Assembly (NCBI GenBank): GCA_018062085.1
Contig: JAGOSY010000004.1
Location: 1 to 64,000, forward strand
Source: a bacterium
Lineage (GTDB): Bacteria; Cyanobacteriota; Vampirovibrionia; Obscuribacterales; Obscuribacteraceae
Length of the DNA stretch: 64,000 bases
Direction of reading: 5' to 3'
The position numbers and the translations under genes were made by a program. The notes under the pieces are model-generated. The model did not search any database. It was given only the letters and a program-made list of their open reading frames with translations, and was not told the origin of the DNA. How positions within the stretch are numbered: position 1 is the first letter of the stretch; the number at the start of each line of letters is the position of its first letter. Below, in pieces: positions 37,820-47,475 of this stretch.

Positions 37820-38688
37820 CAACAGCAACAGTGAAGTTACTAAAGAGCAAAACTTTGAATATCATTTTAGCCGTCACAGCGTGTCTTTTAGTTGCTCTTT
37901 ACTTGTTTCTGGCTCCGCGTTTCCATCCTGATTTAGTCAACCAAATTGCTTTTCACCCGGCTCCCGAGCCAGAAGATACAGAAGCTTATCTTAAGCAATT
38001 TGCACCAGAAAGACTGACAATCGACAATAGAATTTCGGCTCTCTTTTTCAAAAACACTAACTCTAACCTGGTCTGCATCTACTCTCACGGCAATGCTGAT
38101 TCGATGGTCTATCGCGCCTACAAAGCAGAGGCACTGAGAGAGGCCGGCCTCTCTGTTTTGATGTACGACTATTCAGGTTACGGCAAGAGTCTCGGCAAAC
38201 CTTCTTTTAGCGTGGTGGCAGAAGATGGCAAAGCAGTTTATGACTATCTAACTAACACTATGCACTACAAACCCAGCCAGATAGTGCTATATGGTGAATC
38301 AATTGGTGGCGGCGTCACTTCTGAAATTGCCAGATACGGAGAGTCATGTGCCCTAATTCTCGACTCAACATTTTTAGCTCCAGCCACCTGGGCCAAAGAT
38401 CGAATTGCCGCGCTGCACATATTTCCTGAGCAACTGATCTTGGCACCATCTCTCAGTGTCGAAGGTCTATTTCCGGCCTATAAAAATGCAGTACTAGTGA
38501 TCAAGCCAGGCAATGATCAGGTCATTCCCACCACCCATTCCGATCGACTTTTTGCCTTAGCCCAAGGTCAAAAGACGCTAGTGACATTGCCCCACAGCCC
38601 ACATGGCATAGTGGACGGCACTGACTTAGAGCTATATAAAACTACGCTCAAGGCCTTTGTAAACAAGTATCTACTTGCCCATCATTAG
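37816..38688 (+). CDS. Membrane-anchored alpha/beta hydrolase
   Basis: 290 residues, starting with GTG that overlaps the stop of the upstream gene (GTGA). Residues about 8-30 are hydrophobic (LNIILAVTACLLVALYLFL), forming an anchor or uncleaved signal. The hydrolase core shows VCIYSHGNADSMVY, LMYDYSGYGKSLGKPS, the nucleophile elbow LYGESIGGGVTSE, an acid in KPGNDQVIP and a His in LPHSPHG. This set fits the ABHD13/17-like (bem46) branch, whose substrates are mostly lipids or acyl chains, often unknown. The gene ends with 18 bp of convergent overlap with the following minus-strand gene. It is probably cotranscribed with the c-di-GMP protein. Confidence 0.88.
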   Translation: MTTATVKLLKSKTLNIILAVTACLLVALYLFLAPRFHPDLVNQIAFHPAPEPEDTEAYLKQFAPERLTIDNRISALFFKNTNSNLVCIYSHGNADSMVYRAYKAEALREAGLSVLMYDYSGYGKSLGKPSFSVVAEDGKAVYDYLTNTMHYKPSQIVLYGESIGGGVTSEIARYGESCALILDSTFLAPATWAKDRIAALHIFPEQLILAPSLSVEGLFPAYKNAVLVIKPGNDQVIPTTHSDRLFALAQGQKTLVTLPHSPHGIVDGTDLELYKTTLKAFVNKYLLAHH

Positions 38689-39450
38689 CTCCATAGCCTC
38701 ATTGGAACTACCTGACTCTAGTGTCTCTTGCATCTCTTTGGCTGGTCTGAGATTGCTTGGAATGGCAAAATCAGACAGCGGCAGAGTAGTCTTAAATACT
38801 TTTGCCGTGATCAAATAACTAACGTGTGCTTCCTCTGCGCTGTTGTAGTCGACACTAAGAGGAAACAATCCCACCTTAGGCAGTGCATAAAGCTTCTCCA
38901 TCATCGAGGCCTGGCTTTTATTGTACGGAAGCTGGTCTGAGCCAATGAAGTTGAGTTTAAGCGGTGATCCACCACTGATCTCATGCTTGGCAAACTTACC
39001 TTTTTGAGACTTACCAAAAGCAGCCGTACTTTCAAACTTACGCAATGGCAGCGAAAATTTTGTAGTGCTTCCGACAGGCTCTAACTTTACATCTTCAAGG
39101 GTGAAAGAAAAGAGAGTCATTGAAGTACTGAAACAATTGCGAAATTTGTCAAAAGGAGTGCGAAAGATTTTTCCAGAAGGCGCACTGTAGCAGACCACTT
39201 CTTTGTATGGAGGGAGAAACAAACAGACCAGACCCTGCTTCTTTACTATCATCTTAATGCCAGCTGAACTGAGAAAGACATCACAGTCGCCCAACATGCG
39301 GCAGTTCTGTCGAAGTGCGAGGACATCAACCCGCTTGCTGCCCACTTTGGTTGGAACGTCAGAGGATAGGGCCTTAGCCTCAGCCGTGGGAGGCGCACTG
39401 AAAAGAAGTACAACAAGAACAGATACAAGCCAGCGCAAAAGAGGATTCAT
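38671..39450 (-). CDS. Secreted protein, paralog family member 3, unknown function
   Basis: 259 residues from the ATG at 39450, giving a clean signal peptide (MNPLLRWLVSVLVVLLFSAP, cleaved around AEA). A longer frame to 39513 has no ribosome site. The mature part shares the pattern of the pair at 7141-8750: LGDCDVFLSSAGIKMIVKK, then CLFLPPYKEVVCYS, a Phe-rich turn, and KVFKTTLPLSDFAIPSNL. The Cys pattern is thinner than in the operon pair. No function is known. Its 3' end overlaps the convergent hydrolase gene by 18 bp. The strong promoter at 39538-39566 points the other way. Confidence 0.72.
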   Translation of the reverse strand: MNPLLRWLVSVLVVLLFSAPPTAEAKALSSDVPTKVGSKRVDVLALRQNCRMLGDCDVFLSSAGIKMIVKKQGLVCLFLPPYKEVVCYSAPSGKIFRTPFDKFRNCFSTSMTLFSFTLEDVKLEPVGSTTKFSLPLRKFESTAAFGKSQKGKFAKHEISGGSPLKLNFIGSDQLPYNKSQASMMEKLYALPKVGLFPLSVDYNSAEEAHVSYLITAKVFKTTLPLSDFAIPSNLRPAKEMQETLESGSSNEAMELMMGK

Positions 39451-39537
39451 GGATAAAATTTTAAAAATAAGGAGTGACAAACGTGATTTATGAATTTGGG
39501 ATGCCCATAGCATAAATCATTAGAACATTAAGTTCTG

Positions 39538-39566
39538 TTGACAAGTCCCAAAAGCGGGCGTATTAT
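39538..39566 (+). promoter_or_regulatory. Strong consensus-like promoter
   Basis: TTGACA (39538-39543), a 17-nt spacer and TATTAT (39561-39566). A consensus -35 and near-consensus -10 at ideal spacing, about 100 bp upstream of the ATG at 39672. It is the best sigma-70-type promoter I see in the window. Confidence 0.75.
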
Positions 39567-39671
39567 TGGTTCACACTGAATAATTGCCCCCACAAGCCTT
39601 TTGCAGGTGTCAGATTCTTACTTTTAGAGTCTTACTAGTAGTTACTTACTAACTAATGCGAGCAACTTAAT

Positions 39672-40562
39672 ATGAGATTACGCGGTTTAGCCCTTATAGC
39701 AACGCTATACCTTATCTGCCAGGTAGGCCCCATGAGCCAACCAGCTAACGCTCAGAGCTTCATAGACTCAATTATTCCGGGTCAGGTTGTCTCGCCAGCT
39801 GTCTATAACCTATTACCGCCTCAACTGAGAGCCTTAGTTAGAGTGGCAGGGCAAGGCGGTGGCAACCCTGCTCTCAACGCCCGAGGCTTACCGCCAACTA
39901 ATCTCGACAGTTTCGTCTATCAAGCTGGCGGACGGGCTGAAGACATTTATGGCGATGAAGGAGTTAATGGCCTTCCTCCTATTGATAGTTTTACTTCGCA
40001 AAACCGTATTAATTCTGGTATTTTCGGCACCAGAAATGCCGGTCTGACCACTGGTCACGGCAGCATCATGCCAGCAGCTTGGGGTGGTGATGAGTACTGC
40101 CATGGCACCGAGTGGGTGAGAACTGGCGACCAAGGTGGCAATCAATTGCCCTACTACGTGCCAACCAGTCCCTTTACCGCTGGTGGATTATTGAATTCTG
40201 TCACAACTGGTCTAGGTGTTGGCACTGAGAGACCAGGTGAAATGGCACCGGTGCGGATTGCCGACCCTAGCATTAACTACGACCGCAATGCCCCAGATTT
40301 CATTCGCAACTTCGGCATGTGGGCAACAGCTGTAGTACCTTACGCCGTTACTCCAGACATGAGGCCAGTTCAGAACACCCAGACTAACGAGCTTATGGGA
40401 TGGATCGCCCCTGGTGACAGTGTTAATGATTTTCTCAGTGGCAGAACTGGACGCTTACTTCCTACCCAACAAAGTGCAGCGACTGGCATGCTCAACCAAC
40501 TAAACGGTCAGCAGTCCAATTTCACTCTGCCATCAACAAGCTCTCCAGTAGCCGGCTTCTAA
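39672..40562 (+). CDS. Secreted protein of unknown function
   Basis: 296 residues. Signal peptide MRLRGLALIATLYLICQ with cleavage at ANA before QSF. The mature protein is Gly/Pro/Asn/Thr-rich with few charges (VAGQGGGNPALNARGLPPTN, then GGDEYCHGTEWVRTGDQGG). It has no transmembrane segment and no recognised domain. A single Cys in the mature part (DEYCHG) makes a structural disulfide unlikely. A strong promoter lies 106 bp upstream and a terminator follows, so it is a monocistronic, probably well expressed secreted or outer-surface protein. The promoter strength and composition might fit an abundant matrix or coat-like product, which is inference only. Confidence 0.82.
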   Translation: MRLRGLALIATLYLICQVGPMSQPANAQSFIDSIIPGQVVSPAVYNLLPPQLRALVRVAGQGGGNPALNARGLPPTNLDSFVYQAGGRAEDIYGDEGVNGLPPIDSFTSQNRINSGIFGTRNAGLTTGHGSIMPAAWGGDEYCHGTEWVRTGDQGGNQLPYYVPTSPFTAGGLLNSVTTGLGVGTERPGEMAPVRIADPSINYDRNAPDFIRNFGMWATAVVPYAVTPDMRPVQNTQTNELMGWIAPGDSVNDFLSGRTGRLLPTQQSAATGMLNQLNGQQSNFTLPSTSSPVAGF

Positions 40563-40598
40563 GAGCACTGCCTGTAGTGGCATAATCATTGTTTTGAG

Positions 40599-40624
40599 AA
40601 CGCGCAAGAAATTGTGCGTTTTCT
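40599..40624 (+). terminator. Intrinsic terminator
   Basis: AACGCGCA (40599-40606), loop AGAAAT, TGTGCGTT (40613-40620), then TTCT. Eight pairs including one G-T. It lies 36 nt after the stop of the secreted protein. Confidence 0.7.
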
Positions 40625-40812
40625 GCTAAGAAAATCTTAAGTTAGCCTGACGCCCATTAACATCTATGTCGGAAATGCAATATGTATGGCATCCCCTTTC
40701 TAACTATGCGAAGATTACATTAGCCCTCGTTATTTCGGGATTTGAGCTTGCCGCTAGATTCAGCAAACGTAATTGAGACGGTGGCAGAGCTGCCCTTTTC
40801 AGGATGGATTCA

Positions 40813-41739
40813 ATGCTTATCAGCCTATCAATAGCCTTTGTGTGCTTCTATGTAGTGCACATGGCCGGAATCACTGTCGGATACCATCGACTCCTGGCTC
40901 ACCGCTCATACAAATGCCCGAAGGCAATAGAATACTTTTTTGTCATGGCTGGTTACCTTGGTTTCTCTAGTTCACCGATGTGGTGGGCCACTCTACACCG
41001 GGCACACCACCGTTACACTGACACCAGACTTGATCCTCACGCACCACGCTTTGGTATCTGGGAAGCTTACATTGGCTGGTTCTTGCATAAATCATATGCT
41101 GAACATCTCAAGCCTGAAACTTGCTCCAAAGACATGATCAATGATCCCCTCTATAAATTTCTTGATGCTGGTGGAAATTGGCACAAAGCCCATTTGCTCA
41201 ATTCATTCATCAACTTTAGTTTGCGTGGAGTGATGGCATTGGTATGGGGCTGGGAAATTGCAGCAGTTAGCCTGCTTGCTGCCTTATTGGTACAGCAGAT
41301 GCCACTCCTACTCAACGTAATCTGCCATTTGCCTAAGGCTGGCTATCAGAATTTCAACACCGCTGATACCAGTGTCAATGTTGGCTGGGTTGCATTCCTC
41401 ACCCTTGGTGAAGGCTGGCACAACAACCACCACGCCTTCCCTGGTTCCGCTAGACATGGCCTGAAAGCCAGCGAAATTGATCCTTCTTGGTTAATAATCA
41501 GAGCTATGAAAGCCTTGGGCATAGTTAGCTGGATGAATGAAATCACCATTAACACCAAATACAAAGGACCACAGAAGCCAACGGAAGTTGAAATTGTTTC
41601 TGATTCAGCCACAGCTGTTCCAGCCACTCTTGCTATGGCCCCAAGCCTGAGCAAGACCGAGCTGACACCAGTGGCGGTGCTATCGCAACATACCCGCAGC
41701 GCCAATCATCGCCGCCCAAGAACAAAAGTAAAACAGTAG
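40813..41739 (+). CDS. Fatty-acid (acyl-lipid/acyl-CoA) desaturase
   Basis: 308 residues from the ATG at 40813, with AGGA 8 nt upstream. The ATG at 40804 lies inside that ribosome site. The three His boxes of delta-9-type desaturases are present: HRLLAH, HRAHH and HNNHH. Four hydrophobic segments are visible (LISLSIAFVCFYVVHMAG, IEYFFVMAGYLGF, LRGVMALVWGWEIAAVS, LLAALLVQQMPLLLNV). The His boxes bind a di-iron centre and the enzyme introduces a cis double bond near C9 using O2. It therefore implies oxygen at least at times. The C-terminal 60 residues are Thr/Ala/Pro-rich. The gene is convergent with the next gene, 20 bp apart. The electron donor is not identified; the 2Fe-2S protein at 19932 is not a canonical partner. 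Confidence 0.93.
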   Translation: MLISLSIAFVCFYVVHMAGITVGYHRLLAHRSYKCPKAIEYFFVMAGYLGFSSSPMWWATLHRAHHRYTDTRLDPHAPRFGIWEAYIGWFLHKSYAEHLKPETCSKDMINDPLYKFLDAGGNWHKAHLLNSFINFSLRGVMALVWGWEIAAVSLLAALLVQQMPLLLNVICHLPKAGYQNFNTADTSVNVGWVAFLTLGEGWHNNHHAFPGSARHGLKASEIDPSWLIIRAMKALGIVSWMNEITINTKYKGPQKPTEVEIVSDSATAVPATLAMAPSLSKTELTPVAVLSQHTRSANHRRPRTKVKQ

Positions 41740-41759
41740 TTAATACGATATTAAAGCCG

Positions 41760-43772
41760 TTAGCGCCGAAGCATAGCGCTTCTGGCTGCGATTTCTTGCA
41801 TTACGTCAAGCAAACCACGGGTAGTCAATGAATTTATCGACTCGAAGCCAGAAGCATTCTCGGCCGTAGTGCCGATTCCCACCAATTGGCCTTTGCGATT
41901 GAACAATGGCGCACCCTCTAAGCCTGGGTCTGTCGGCATAGAAAGTTTGCCTACAGGAACGGTCTGAGCCTTGCCAGCAAAGCGATCAAGCTGTCCCACA
42001 GAGGCGTGCAGTTCAAAGAGTTTGGCTGGGTAGCCCATCGCTACAATCGTTTGTTTTTCCTGGACCTTAGCGCTACTACCGAGCAGCAAGTCATTGAACA
42101 CTGGTGGTTTGCTATAGGGGTTAAAGCCCATGCTTGGGTGCAGAATAGCAAGGCCTGATTCTGGAATGACCTTTACCACTGAAAGATGACGACTCCAGAT
42201 ACCGTTTTCATTCAGTTGAATTGACTTAGCACCTTCAACCAACTTGGCACTAGTGACAAAGTGATTTTGATCGCTAAGCAAAACCCCAGTGCCGCTATTG
42301 ACCTGATCAGATTTGCTTGAAATTGCTTTGATCTTGAAGACACGTGCGTGCTGACCAGCATAAATACTGCTGAGATCGCTAGCAAATCCACCATCTGCTT
42401 CAGGTGAGCGTTGAGCATTCTTTATTAGAGGGACAATACCGCGCCAAAATTCGGGAGTTCGCCGCAGATCACGATTGTGCAGCGATGACAAAATCGCTGA
42501 CACAGGAATGTCGTAGCCGTTACTGCCACGGTCACTGGCAGAGTGCAGGCCAACGACTTCACCGCTCTCGTTCAAGAGCGGTCCTCCAGAAAAACCGCCC
42601 CTGGTGCTAACACTAGTATTAACTACTGCTTGATCGGCGTGAAACGGTGCAGGCAAGCCGTCGACTTTGATTGTGCCGTCAACGATTTTCTTGACTTGCC
42701 CTGTGGAAATGCCGACATTCTCAACATCTTTGGCATAGCCCATATTAGCCACTTTAGCACCGGCTATAGGCAGTTCAGTGCTAGCCAGCGGCAAGGCTTC
42801 TAGGGCCTCAGTTGTGCGCTCCGAACGACCCGTGACAGGATGGCGTTTATAAACCGTATTATCAATTTTAAAAATAGCCAGGTCGGCCCCAGGGTCTATG
42901 GCCTCAAGTTGGGCCGGAACTTTACTGCCATCGGCCCTATATAGCCTCACCCGCTCAGCGTCAGCAATGGCATGGAAAGCTGTAGCGACGTGGCCTTTAT
43001 CGCTAACCAAAAAGCCTGTGGCGAAACTATCACCACTGGCCCTGCTGGTCTCCACCTTTATTATGCTGGGCCAAGCCTTCCAATAGAGGTCGGCTGTGGC
43101 TTTGTCAGGATGGCTGTCAATGCGATTGATATCAAAAATTGGTGATTTAGCCTTAGGCTCTAAAGCAATAGTTTCACCGGGCTTGAGAGCAGTTTCTGAA
43201 TTGGCAGAGACCCGCCCTCCAGTAATAGCCTGACTTTCTAATTTTGCACTGACTGATGTGTTCATAGCTGAGCGCAAACCAATTAAACGCACACTTGAAA
43301 CCCCGAGGAGTCCTCCAGTTGTGGCCGCGACAAAGTCAGTTGTGAGAGAACCCAATGCCGAAGAGAGCTGCCTGCGGTCTGCTTCAAAGCTAAGCTTGCT
43401 ATTAAATGTGTTGTTAATAGCCCGGAAACCATCGCCAGCCCGTTTGCCACCATCAATTAACATAGGAACAGCCAGGGAAGCACCAATAACCTCGGCAGAC
43501 ACTGCCATCCAGCCAGCTCGCCGCTGCAAGAGCGCAAGACCAGCACCACCGACGGCCGAGGCGGCAAAAGTTGAGACTAGATGTTCTGGATGCTCTTTAA
43601 TGGACTTGCAGGTGACACTATAGGCGTCGCTGGCAGCAGCTGAAATTAATTGTGCCTCTCTCGATAGCTTAGTGGCCAAAGTTTCTTGGCTCGCCAAAAT
43701 GCCCTGGCTGTTGCCGTTAACATCGCTAATTTGTCGATTGCTTTCGGGGGCAGGCAATTGGCTGTCACTCAC
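41760..43772 (-). CDS. Tandem trypsin-like (S1/HtrA-type) protein, second domain inactive
   Basis: 670 residues. An N-terminal hydrophobic Gly/Ala-rich module (about 60-165) precedes two trypsin-like domains. Domain 1 (about 235-420) has H267 in TAFHAI, D297 in ADLAIF and S395 in GGFSGGPL, a complete triad. Domain 2 (about 480-660) keeps the fold (GTGVLLSDQNHFVTSAKLVE, LAILHPS, PGLEGAPLFN), but K510, G540 and E619 replace the triad, so it should not be catalytic. No clear cleavable signal peptide and no PDZ domain. The N-terminal module resembles part of the protein at 50349-53486. Location is probably membrane-associated. It is convergent with the desaturase gene. Confidence 0.88.
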   Translation of the reverse strand: MSDSQLPAPESNRQISDVNGNSQGILASQETLATKLSREAQLISAAASDAYSVTCKSIKEHPEHLVSTFAASAVGGAGLALLQRRAGWMAVSAEVIGASLAVPMLIDGGKRAGDGFRAINNTFNSKLSFEADRRQLSSALGSLTTDFVAATTGGLLGVSSVRLIGLRSAMNTSVSAKLESQAITGGRVSANSETALKPGETIALEPKAKSPIFDINRIDSHPDKATADLYWKAWPSIIKVETSRASGDSFATGFLVSDKGHVATAFHAIADAERVRLYRADGSKVPAQLEAIDPGADLAIFKIDNTVYKRHPVTGRSERTTEALEALPLASTELPIAGAKVANMGYAKDVENVGISTGQVKKIVDGTIKVDGLPAPFHADQAVVNTSVSTRGGFSGGPLLNESGEVVGLHSASDRGSNGYDIPVSAILSSLHNRDLRRTPEFWRGIVPLIKNAQRSPEADGGFASDLSSIYAGQHARVFKIKAISSKSDQVNSGTGVLLSDQNHFVTSAKLVEGAKSIQLNENGIWSRHLSVVKVIPESGLAILHPSMGFNPYSKPPVFNDLLLGSSAKVQEKQTIVAMGYPAKLFELHASVGQLDRFAGKAQTVPVGKLSMPTDPGLEGAPLFNRKGQLVGIGTTAENASGFESINSLTTRGLLDVMQEIAARSAMLRR

Positions 43773-43872
43773 TAAGGAGACCTTATTCTGCCAGAGTAGA
43801 CGAAACTATGAGCCCAGCCAATCGGGAGAATACGAAAGACCCAAAAGCCCAACTGAACCACCAGACTTATGT

Positions 43873-44181
43873 TCATACGTAGAATCTTGAACAGAGTGCT
43901 AACAAAGCACGACCATATGAATAGAACAGTAAACAAACTGAAGCAGCTGCAATAACATTCGACGGCCCGTCGCTCTTCTTCGAGACTATGCTCTGATCGT
44001 GGTCGATAATTCTATCTCGACAGAAATGGATGTATAGCAGTGAAACACCTGCGCCCGTCGGCAAACCAACAAATGCGAACAGAAGAGCATATTGTGGAAA
44101 AGCTTCAATTAGCCAACAAAATATAGAGAACGCTAGGCTAACGATAACAATGCATCTTGAGGCTAGTGTCTTGATTTGCAT
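43873..44181 (-). CDS. Small membrane protein of unknown function
   Basis: 102 residues. GGAG lies 8 nt before the ATG, a good start context. Three hydrophobic segments: IVIVSLAFSIFCWLI, ALLFAFVGLPTGAGVSLLYI and VIAAASVCLLFYSYG. The middle loop (HFCRDRIIDHDQSIVSKKSD) is charged. No motif is recognised. The 90-bp gap to the trypsin-like gene downstream is short, so it may be cotranscribed with it. The 167 bp separating it from cysK contain no other feature. Confidence 0.65.
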   Translation of the reverse strand: MQIKTLASRCIVIVSLAFSIFCWLIEAFPQYALLFAFVGLPTGAGVSLLYIHFCRDRIIDHDQSIVSKKSDGPSNVIAAASVCLLFYSYGRALLALCSRFYV

Positions 44182-44348
44182 ACGAGGCTCTCCTATTATC
44201 GGTTATCCAAGTGCTTAACTAAACGTTTGAAGCCCCAATAGCTAGCTTACTCGCGCCACCTATCGAATTATAGAAGTGCCGCAAATATTTAAACTTCAAC
44301 CAGAAGGTCCAGAGTCAGCGCTAGTTTTATCTACTGCGCAGTGTTCGT

Positions 44349-45317
44349 TTAGAAGTCAAAAAGCGCAGTAGAGAGATAACGTTCGCCGCTGCTACAAATT
44401 ATTGTGACAATTGTTTTGCCATGATTTTCGGGGCGTTTCGCCAACTCTATGGCAGCCTCTACATTAGCACCACTACTGATACCAGCTAAGATTCCTTCTT
44501 CTTTGGGCAAACGACGAGCCATATCAAAGGCCTGATCGTTTGTCACAGTAACGACGTCATCCAACAGACCCATATCAAGCACTGCTGGTACAAAACCAGC
44601 GCCAATACCTTGTATTTTGTGAGGGCCCGGTTTAATAGACAGACCGGCCCGAGTTTGTGACAGAATCGGGCTATCGAGAGGCTCAACAGCCACAACAGTT
44701 AAATCTTTGCCCTGCTCTTTGCGCTTTTCTTTAATTGTCTGACCGACACCTGTGATGGTACCACCAGTACCGACACCAGCTACAAAAATATCAATGTCAC
44801 CGCCACAGTCATGCCAAATTTCTGGAGCAGTAGTCAGTCTATGAGCCTTGGCATTGGCGGGGTTAGAAAACTGCTGAAGCATACATGAATCTGTAGTTTC
44901 AGCAATCATCTGCTCGGCCCGAGCTACGGCCCCTTTCATCCCCTCGCTGCCAGGAGTGAGAACTAATTGTGCCCCCAAAACCTGGAGCATTTTTCTACGT
45001 TCCAGAGACATAGTCTCAGGCATGCACAGTATTAATTTATAGCCTCGAGCTGCAGCAACAAAAGCAAGCGCAATACCAGTGTTGCCAGAAGTCGGTTCAA
45101 TCAAAATTGTACGGCCAGCTTCAATCAATCCTCTTTCTTCGGCATCCAGCACCATAGAAATACCGATACGATCTTTAACAGACCCAAGGGGGTTCATGGA
45201 TTCGACTTTTACTAGAATAGTGGCATCAAGCCCTGCTACTACACGATTGAGCTTGACTAAAGGTGTACGACCTACCGCCGAGGGAAGGTTTACGAACACA
45301 TGTTTTTTTGCTGGCAT
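44349..45317 (-). CDS. cysK: Cysteine synthase A
   Basis: 322 residues. The PLP lysine is in [11 protein letters not shown] (about residue 48), the substrate loop is [11 protein letters not shown], and the phosphate-binding Gly loop is [12 protein letters not shown]. It makes Cys from O-acetylserine and sulfide. Length is normal for CysK. It lies 38 bp downstream of the small secreted protein on the same strand, behind gatA. The immediate upstream region shows no strong ribosome site beyond GAG. Confidence 0.96.
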   Translation of the reverse strand: MPAKKHVFVNLPSAVGRTPLVKLNRVVAGLDATILVKVESMNPLGSVKDRIGISMVLDAEERGLIEAGRTILIEPTSGNTGIALAFVAAARGYKLILCMPETMSLERRKMLQVLGAQLVLTPGSEGMKGAVARAEQMIAETTDSCMLQQFSNPANAKAHRLTTAPEIWHDCGGDIDIFVAGVGTGGTITGVGQTIKEKRKEQGKDLTVVAVEPLDSPILSQTRAGLSIKPGPHKIQGIGAGFVPAVLDMGLLDDVVTVTNDQAFDMARRLPKEEGILAGISSGANVEAAIELAKRPENHGKTIVTIICSSGERYLSTALFDF

Positions 45318-45355
45318 AAAATCTCGATTGATCGTCTCAGGTAATAAGACCTGCT

Positions 45356-45808
45356 CTATTCGGCGGCCTTTTCAATTGGAAGATCAGGTAGTTTCTTGTC
45401 TTCTGGCAGGGGGCTATTTGCTTTAAACTCGGCATACTTGCGTTCGCCGATGCCTTTCAATACCTTGCCTTTCTTTAACATCTTGTCATCTTTATGAGCT
45501 TCGCCATCCTTAATCATCTTGTCGCCTTTGGCGATAAGGCCCTGGCAATGCTTAAGCATTTCGCGGTACTTCTTCTGCATGCGCTTCTCATCGCCAGATA
45601 AATCGTTGGCTCCCCCGGAAGTAGGCGGGGCAAAATCAGTCGGGTTGGCTGCGGCTGAACCACCGGCAGGCTCAGAAGAGGTGGCACCAGCGCCACCAGC
45701 GCCTACAGGCAGAGAATTGCCGAAGAAATCGTTGGCACCAGCCAGGGCCGCCGTCGGAAACAGAACTGCTGACCCAATTGCCAGAATTAGCTTTATTGAC
45801 TTGAGCAT
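45356..45808 (-). CDS. Small secreted Lys-rich protein of unknown function
   Basis: 150 residues from the ATG at 45808, with AAGGA 6 nt upstream. An ATG two codons earlier is less well placed. Signal peptide [18 protein letters not shown] with cleavage at ALA before GAN. The middle is Gly/Ala/Pro/Ser-rich. The C-terminal half is basic and helical ([18 protein letters not shown], then [18 protein letters not shown]). One Cys. No family recognised. It is followed 38 bp later by cysK and preceded by gatA, so probably in the same transcript. Confidence 0.65.
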   Translation of the reverse strand: MLKSIKLILAIGSAVLFPTAALAGANDFFGNSLPVGAGGAGATSSEPAGGSAAANPTDFAPPTSGGANDLSGDEKRMQKKYREMLKHCQGLIAKGDKMIKDGEAHKDDKMLKKGKVLKGIGERKYAEFKANSPLPEDKKLPDLPIEKAAE

Positions 45809-45909
45809 TCTCATTTCCTTCGTGCTTAGGTGCTTTCCAATAGTCTATAGGCTGACAGCTGAGGCCGCTCTAAATAGGACTAATATTTTAGATTCTCTAC
45901 AATTTTTAT

Positions 45910-47472
45910 CTAGGCTAATACATTGGTCAGCATTGGCGCTCGACTATCAAGTTTTAATGCCTGTTCAAAGGCGTAAGCAACTTTTATAAGTACAGCATCG
46001 GACAGAGGAGCACCGAGTAATTGTAGACCTACTGGTAAGCTGGCTGAAGTCTGAGCTGCTGCCAGTCCGCAAGGCAGCGAAATACCAGGCAAGCCAGCCA
46101 AATTGGCAGGAATAGTAGCAATGTCAGAGAGGTACATTTGCAGGGGATCGCCAGTTTTTTCATCAAACTTAAAAGCAGTCGAAGGAGCAGTGGGAGAGAG
46201 AACAAGATCATAATTAGCAAAAATCTTGTCAAAGTCAGAAGTGATAAGGCGTCTGACCTGTTGCGCTTTTTTATAGTAAGCATCGTAGTAGCCAGAGCTG
46301 AGTGCGTAGGTGCCTAGCATAATTCGCAGTTTGACTTCAGAGCCGAAACCGGCCTGACGGGTTTCGTTATACATAGATAAAATGTCAGCGGCTTCCCGAT
46401 CTCTCAAGCCATAACGCACACCATCAAATCTAGCCAAATTAGCCGAAGCCTCGGCCGTAGCTAAGATGTAATAAACAGGCAGAGCAAATTTGGCATGGGG
46501 AATTGAAACTTCTTCTACTGTGGCGCCAAGTGAAGTAAATAGTTTCGCGGCCGACAAAATTGACTGTCTCACACCGTCTTCAATACCAGCGCCAATCAAT
46601 TCTTTGATGATACCAATTTTGGTGCCTTTCAATAGCTCCTCTGAAGAATGCTTGCTCAAGCCCTGAATAAAGGGCAACGTCAATTGAGGAAAATTCTTGG
46701 TATTGGCAGAACTCGTGTATGGATCTTTGAGGGAAGTGGAATCTTTACTGTCGTGCCCGGAAATAGCCAAAAGCGTTAAAGCGACATCTTCTACGGTTCG
46801 GGCGAAAGGTCCAATTTGATCTAAACTAGATGCAAAAGCCACTAGACCATAGCGAGAAACAGTGCCATAAGTCGGCTTCATACCCACCACGCCACAAAAA
46901 CTGGCTGGTTGCCTGATAGAGCCACCAGTATCCGAGCCAAGGGCAGCTGTGGCAAATCCGGCAGCTACTGCCGCTGCAGACCCACCAGAACTGCCACCGG
47001 GTACATAGGCCATGTCAAAAGGATTTTTAGTGCGCTGATAGGAAGAGTTTTCAGTAGAAGAGCCCATGGCAAATTCATCTAGATTGGTTTTGCCTAATAT
47101 CAAGGCACCGCTATTCTTGAGGTTTACGACCACCTGAGCATCATAAGGAGCGACAAAATTTTCTAGTATCTTGCTGCCACAAGTAGTCTTTGTGCCGATG
47201 GCACACATATTATCTTTTATTGCCACAGGCACGCCAGCCAGTAAGTTCTGCGGCGAGTTTTCTTTGAAATCAGAATTTTTGTCTAATTCTTGGGCCTGCT
47301 TGCGAGCTTCGTCGAAAGTGAAGCTCAAGAAGGCCTTTATCTCGCCCTCATGAGCTTCTATTTGAGCGATGTGGCCGTCGAGAACTTCAGCAGCAGACAC
47401 CTCTTTAGCAGCAAGCAAACCTTTCAACTGAGAAATGGTTTTGCCTACCAAAATGCCTTTTGCAGATGACAT
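45910..47472 (-). CDS. gatA: Glutamyl-tRNA(Gln) amidotransferase subunit A
   Basis: 520 residues. Amidase-signature catalytic residues are clear: Lys in VAIKDNM, cis-Ser and nucleophile Ser in GGSSGGSAAAVAAG and GSDTGGSIRQPASFCG. With GatB and GatC it converts Glu-tRNA(Gln) to Gln-tRNA(Gln), so the organism probably lacks a separate GlnRS or uses this route in addition. gatB and gatC are not in the window. The AAAGG ribosome site overlaps the last codons of fabF; the 3-nt gap suggests coupling. Length is slightly above the usual 480-490. Confidence 0.96.
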   Translation of the reverse strand: MSSAKGILVGKTISQLKGLLAAKEVSAAEVLDGHIAQIEAHEGEIKAFLSFTFDEARKQAQELDKNSDFKENSPQNLLAGVPVAIKDNMCAIGTKTTCGSKILENFVAPYDAQVVVNLKNSGALILGKTNLDEFAMGSSTENSSYQRTKNPFDMAYVPGGSSGGSAAAVAAGFATAALGSDTGGSIRQPASFCGVVGMKPTYGTVSRYGLVAFASSLDQIGPFARTVEDVALTLLAISGHDSKDSTSLKDPYTSSANTKNFPQLTLPFIQGLSKHSSEELLKGTKIGIIKELIGAGIEDGVRQSILSAAKLFTSLGATVEEVSIPHAKFALPVYYILATAEASANLARFDGVRYGLRDREAADILSMYNETRQAGFGSEVKLRIMLGTYALSSGYYDAYYKKAQQVRRLITSDFDKIFANYDLVLSPTAPSTAFKFDEKTGDPLQMYLSDIATIPANLAGLPGISLPCGLAAAQTSASLPVGLQLLGAPLSDAVLIKVAYAFEQALKLDSRAPMLTNVLA

Positions 47473-47475
47473 AAA

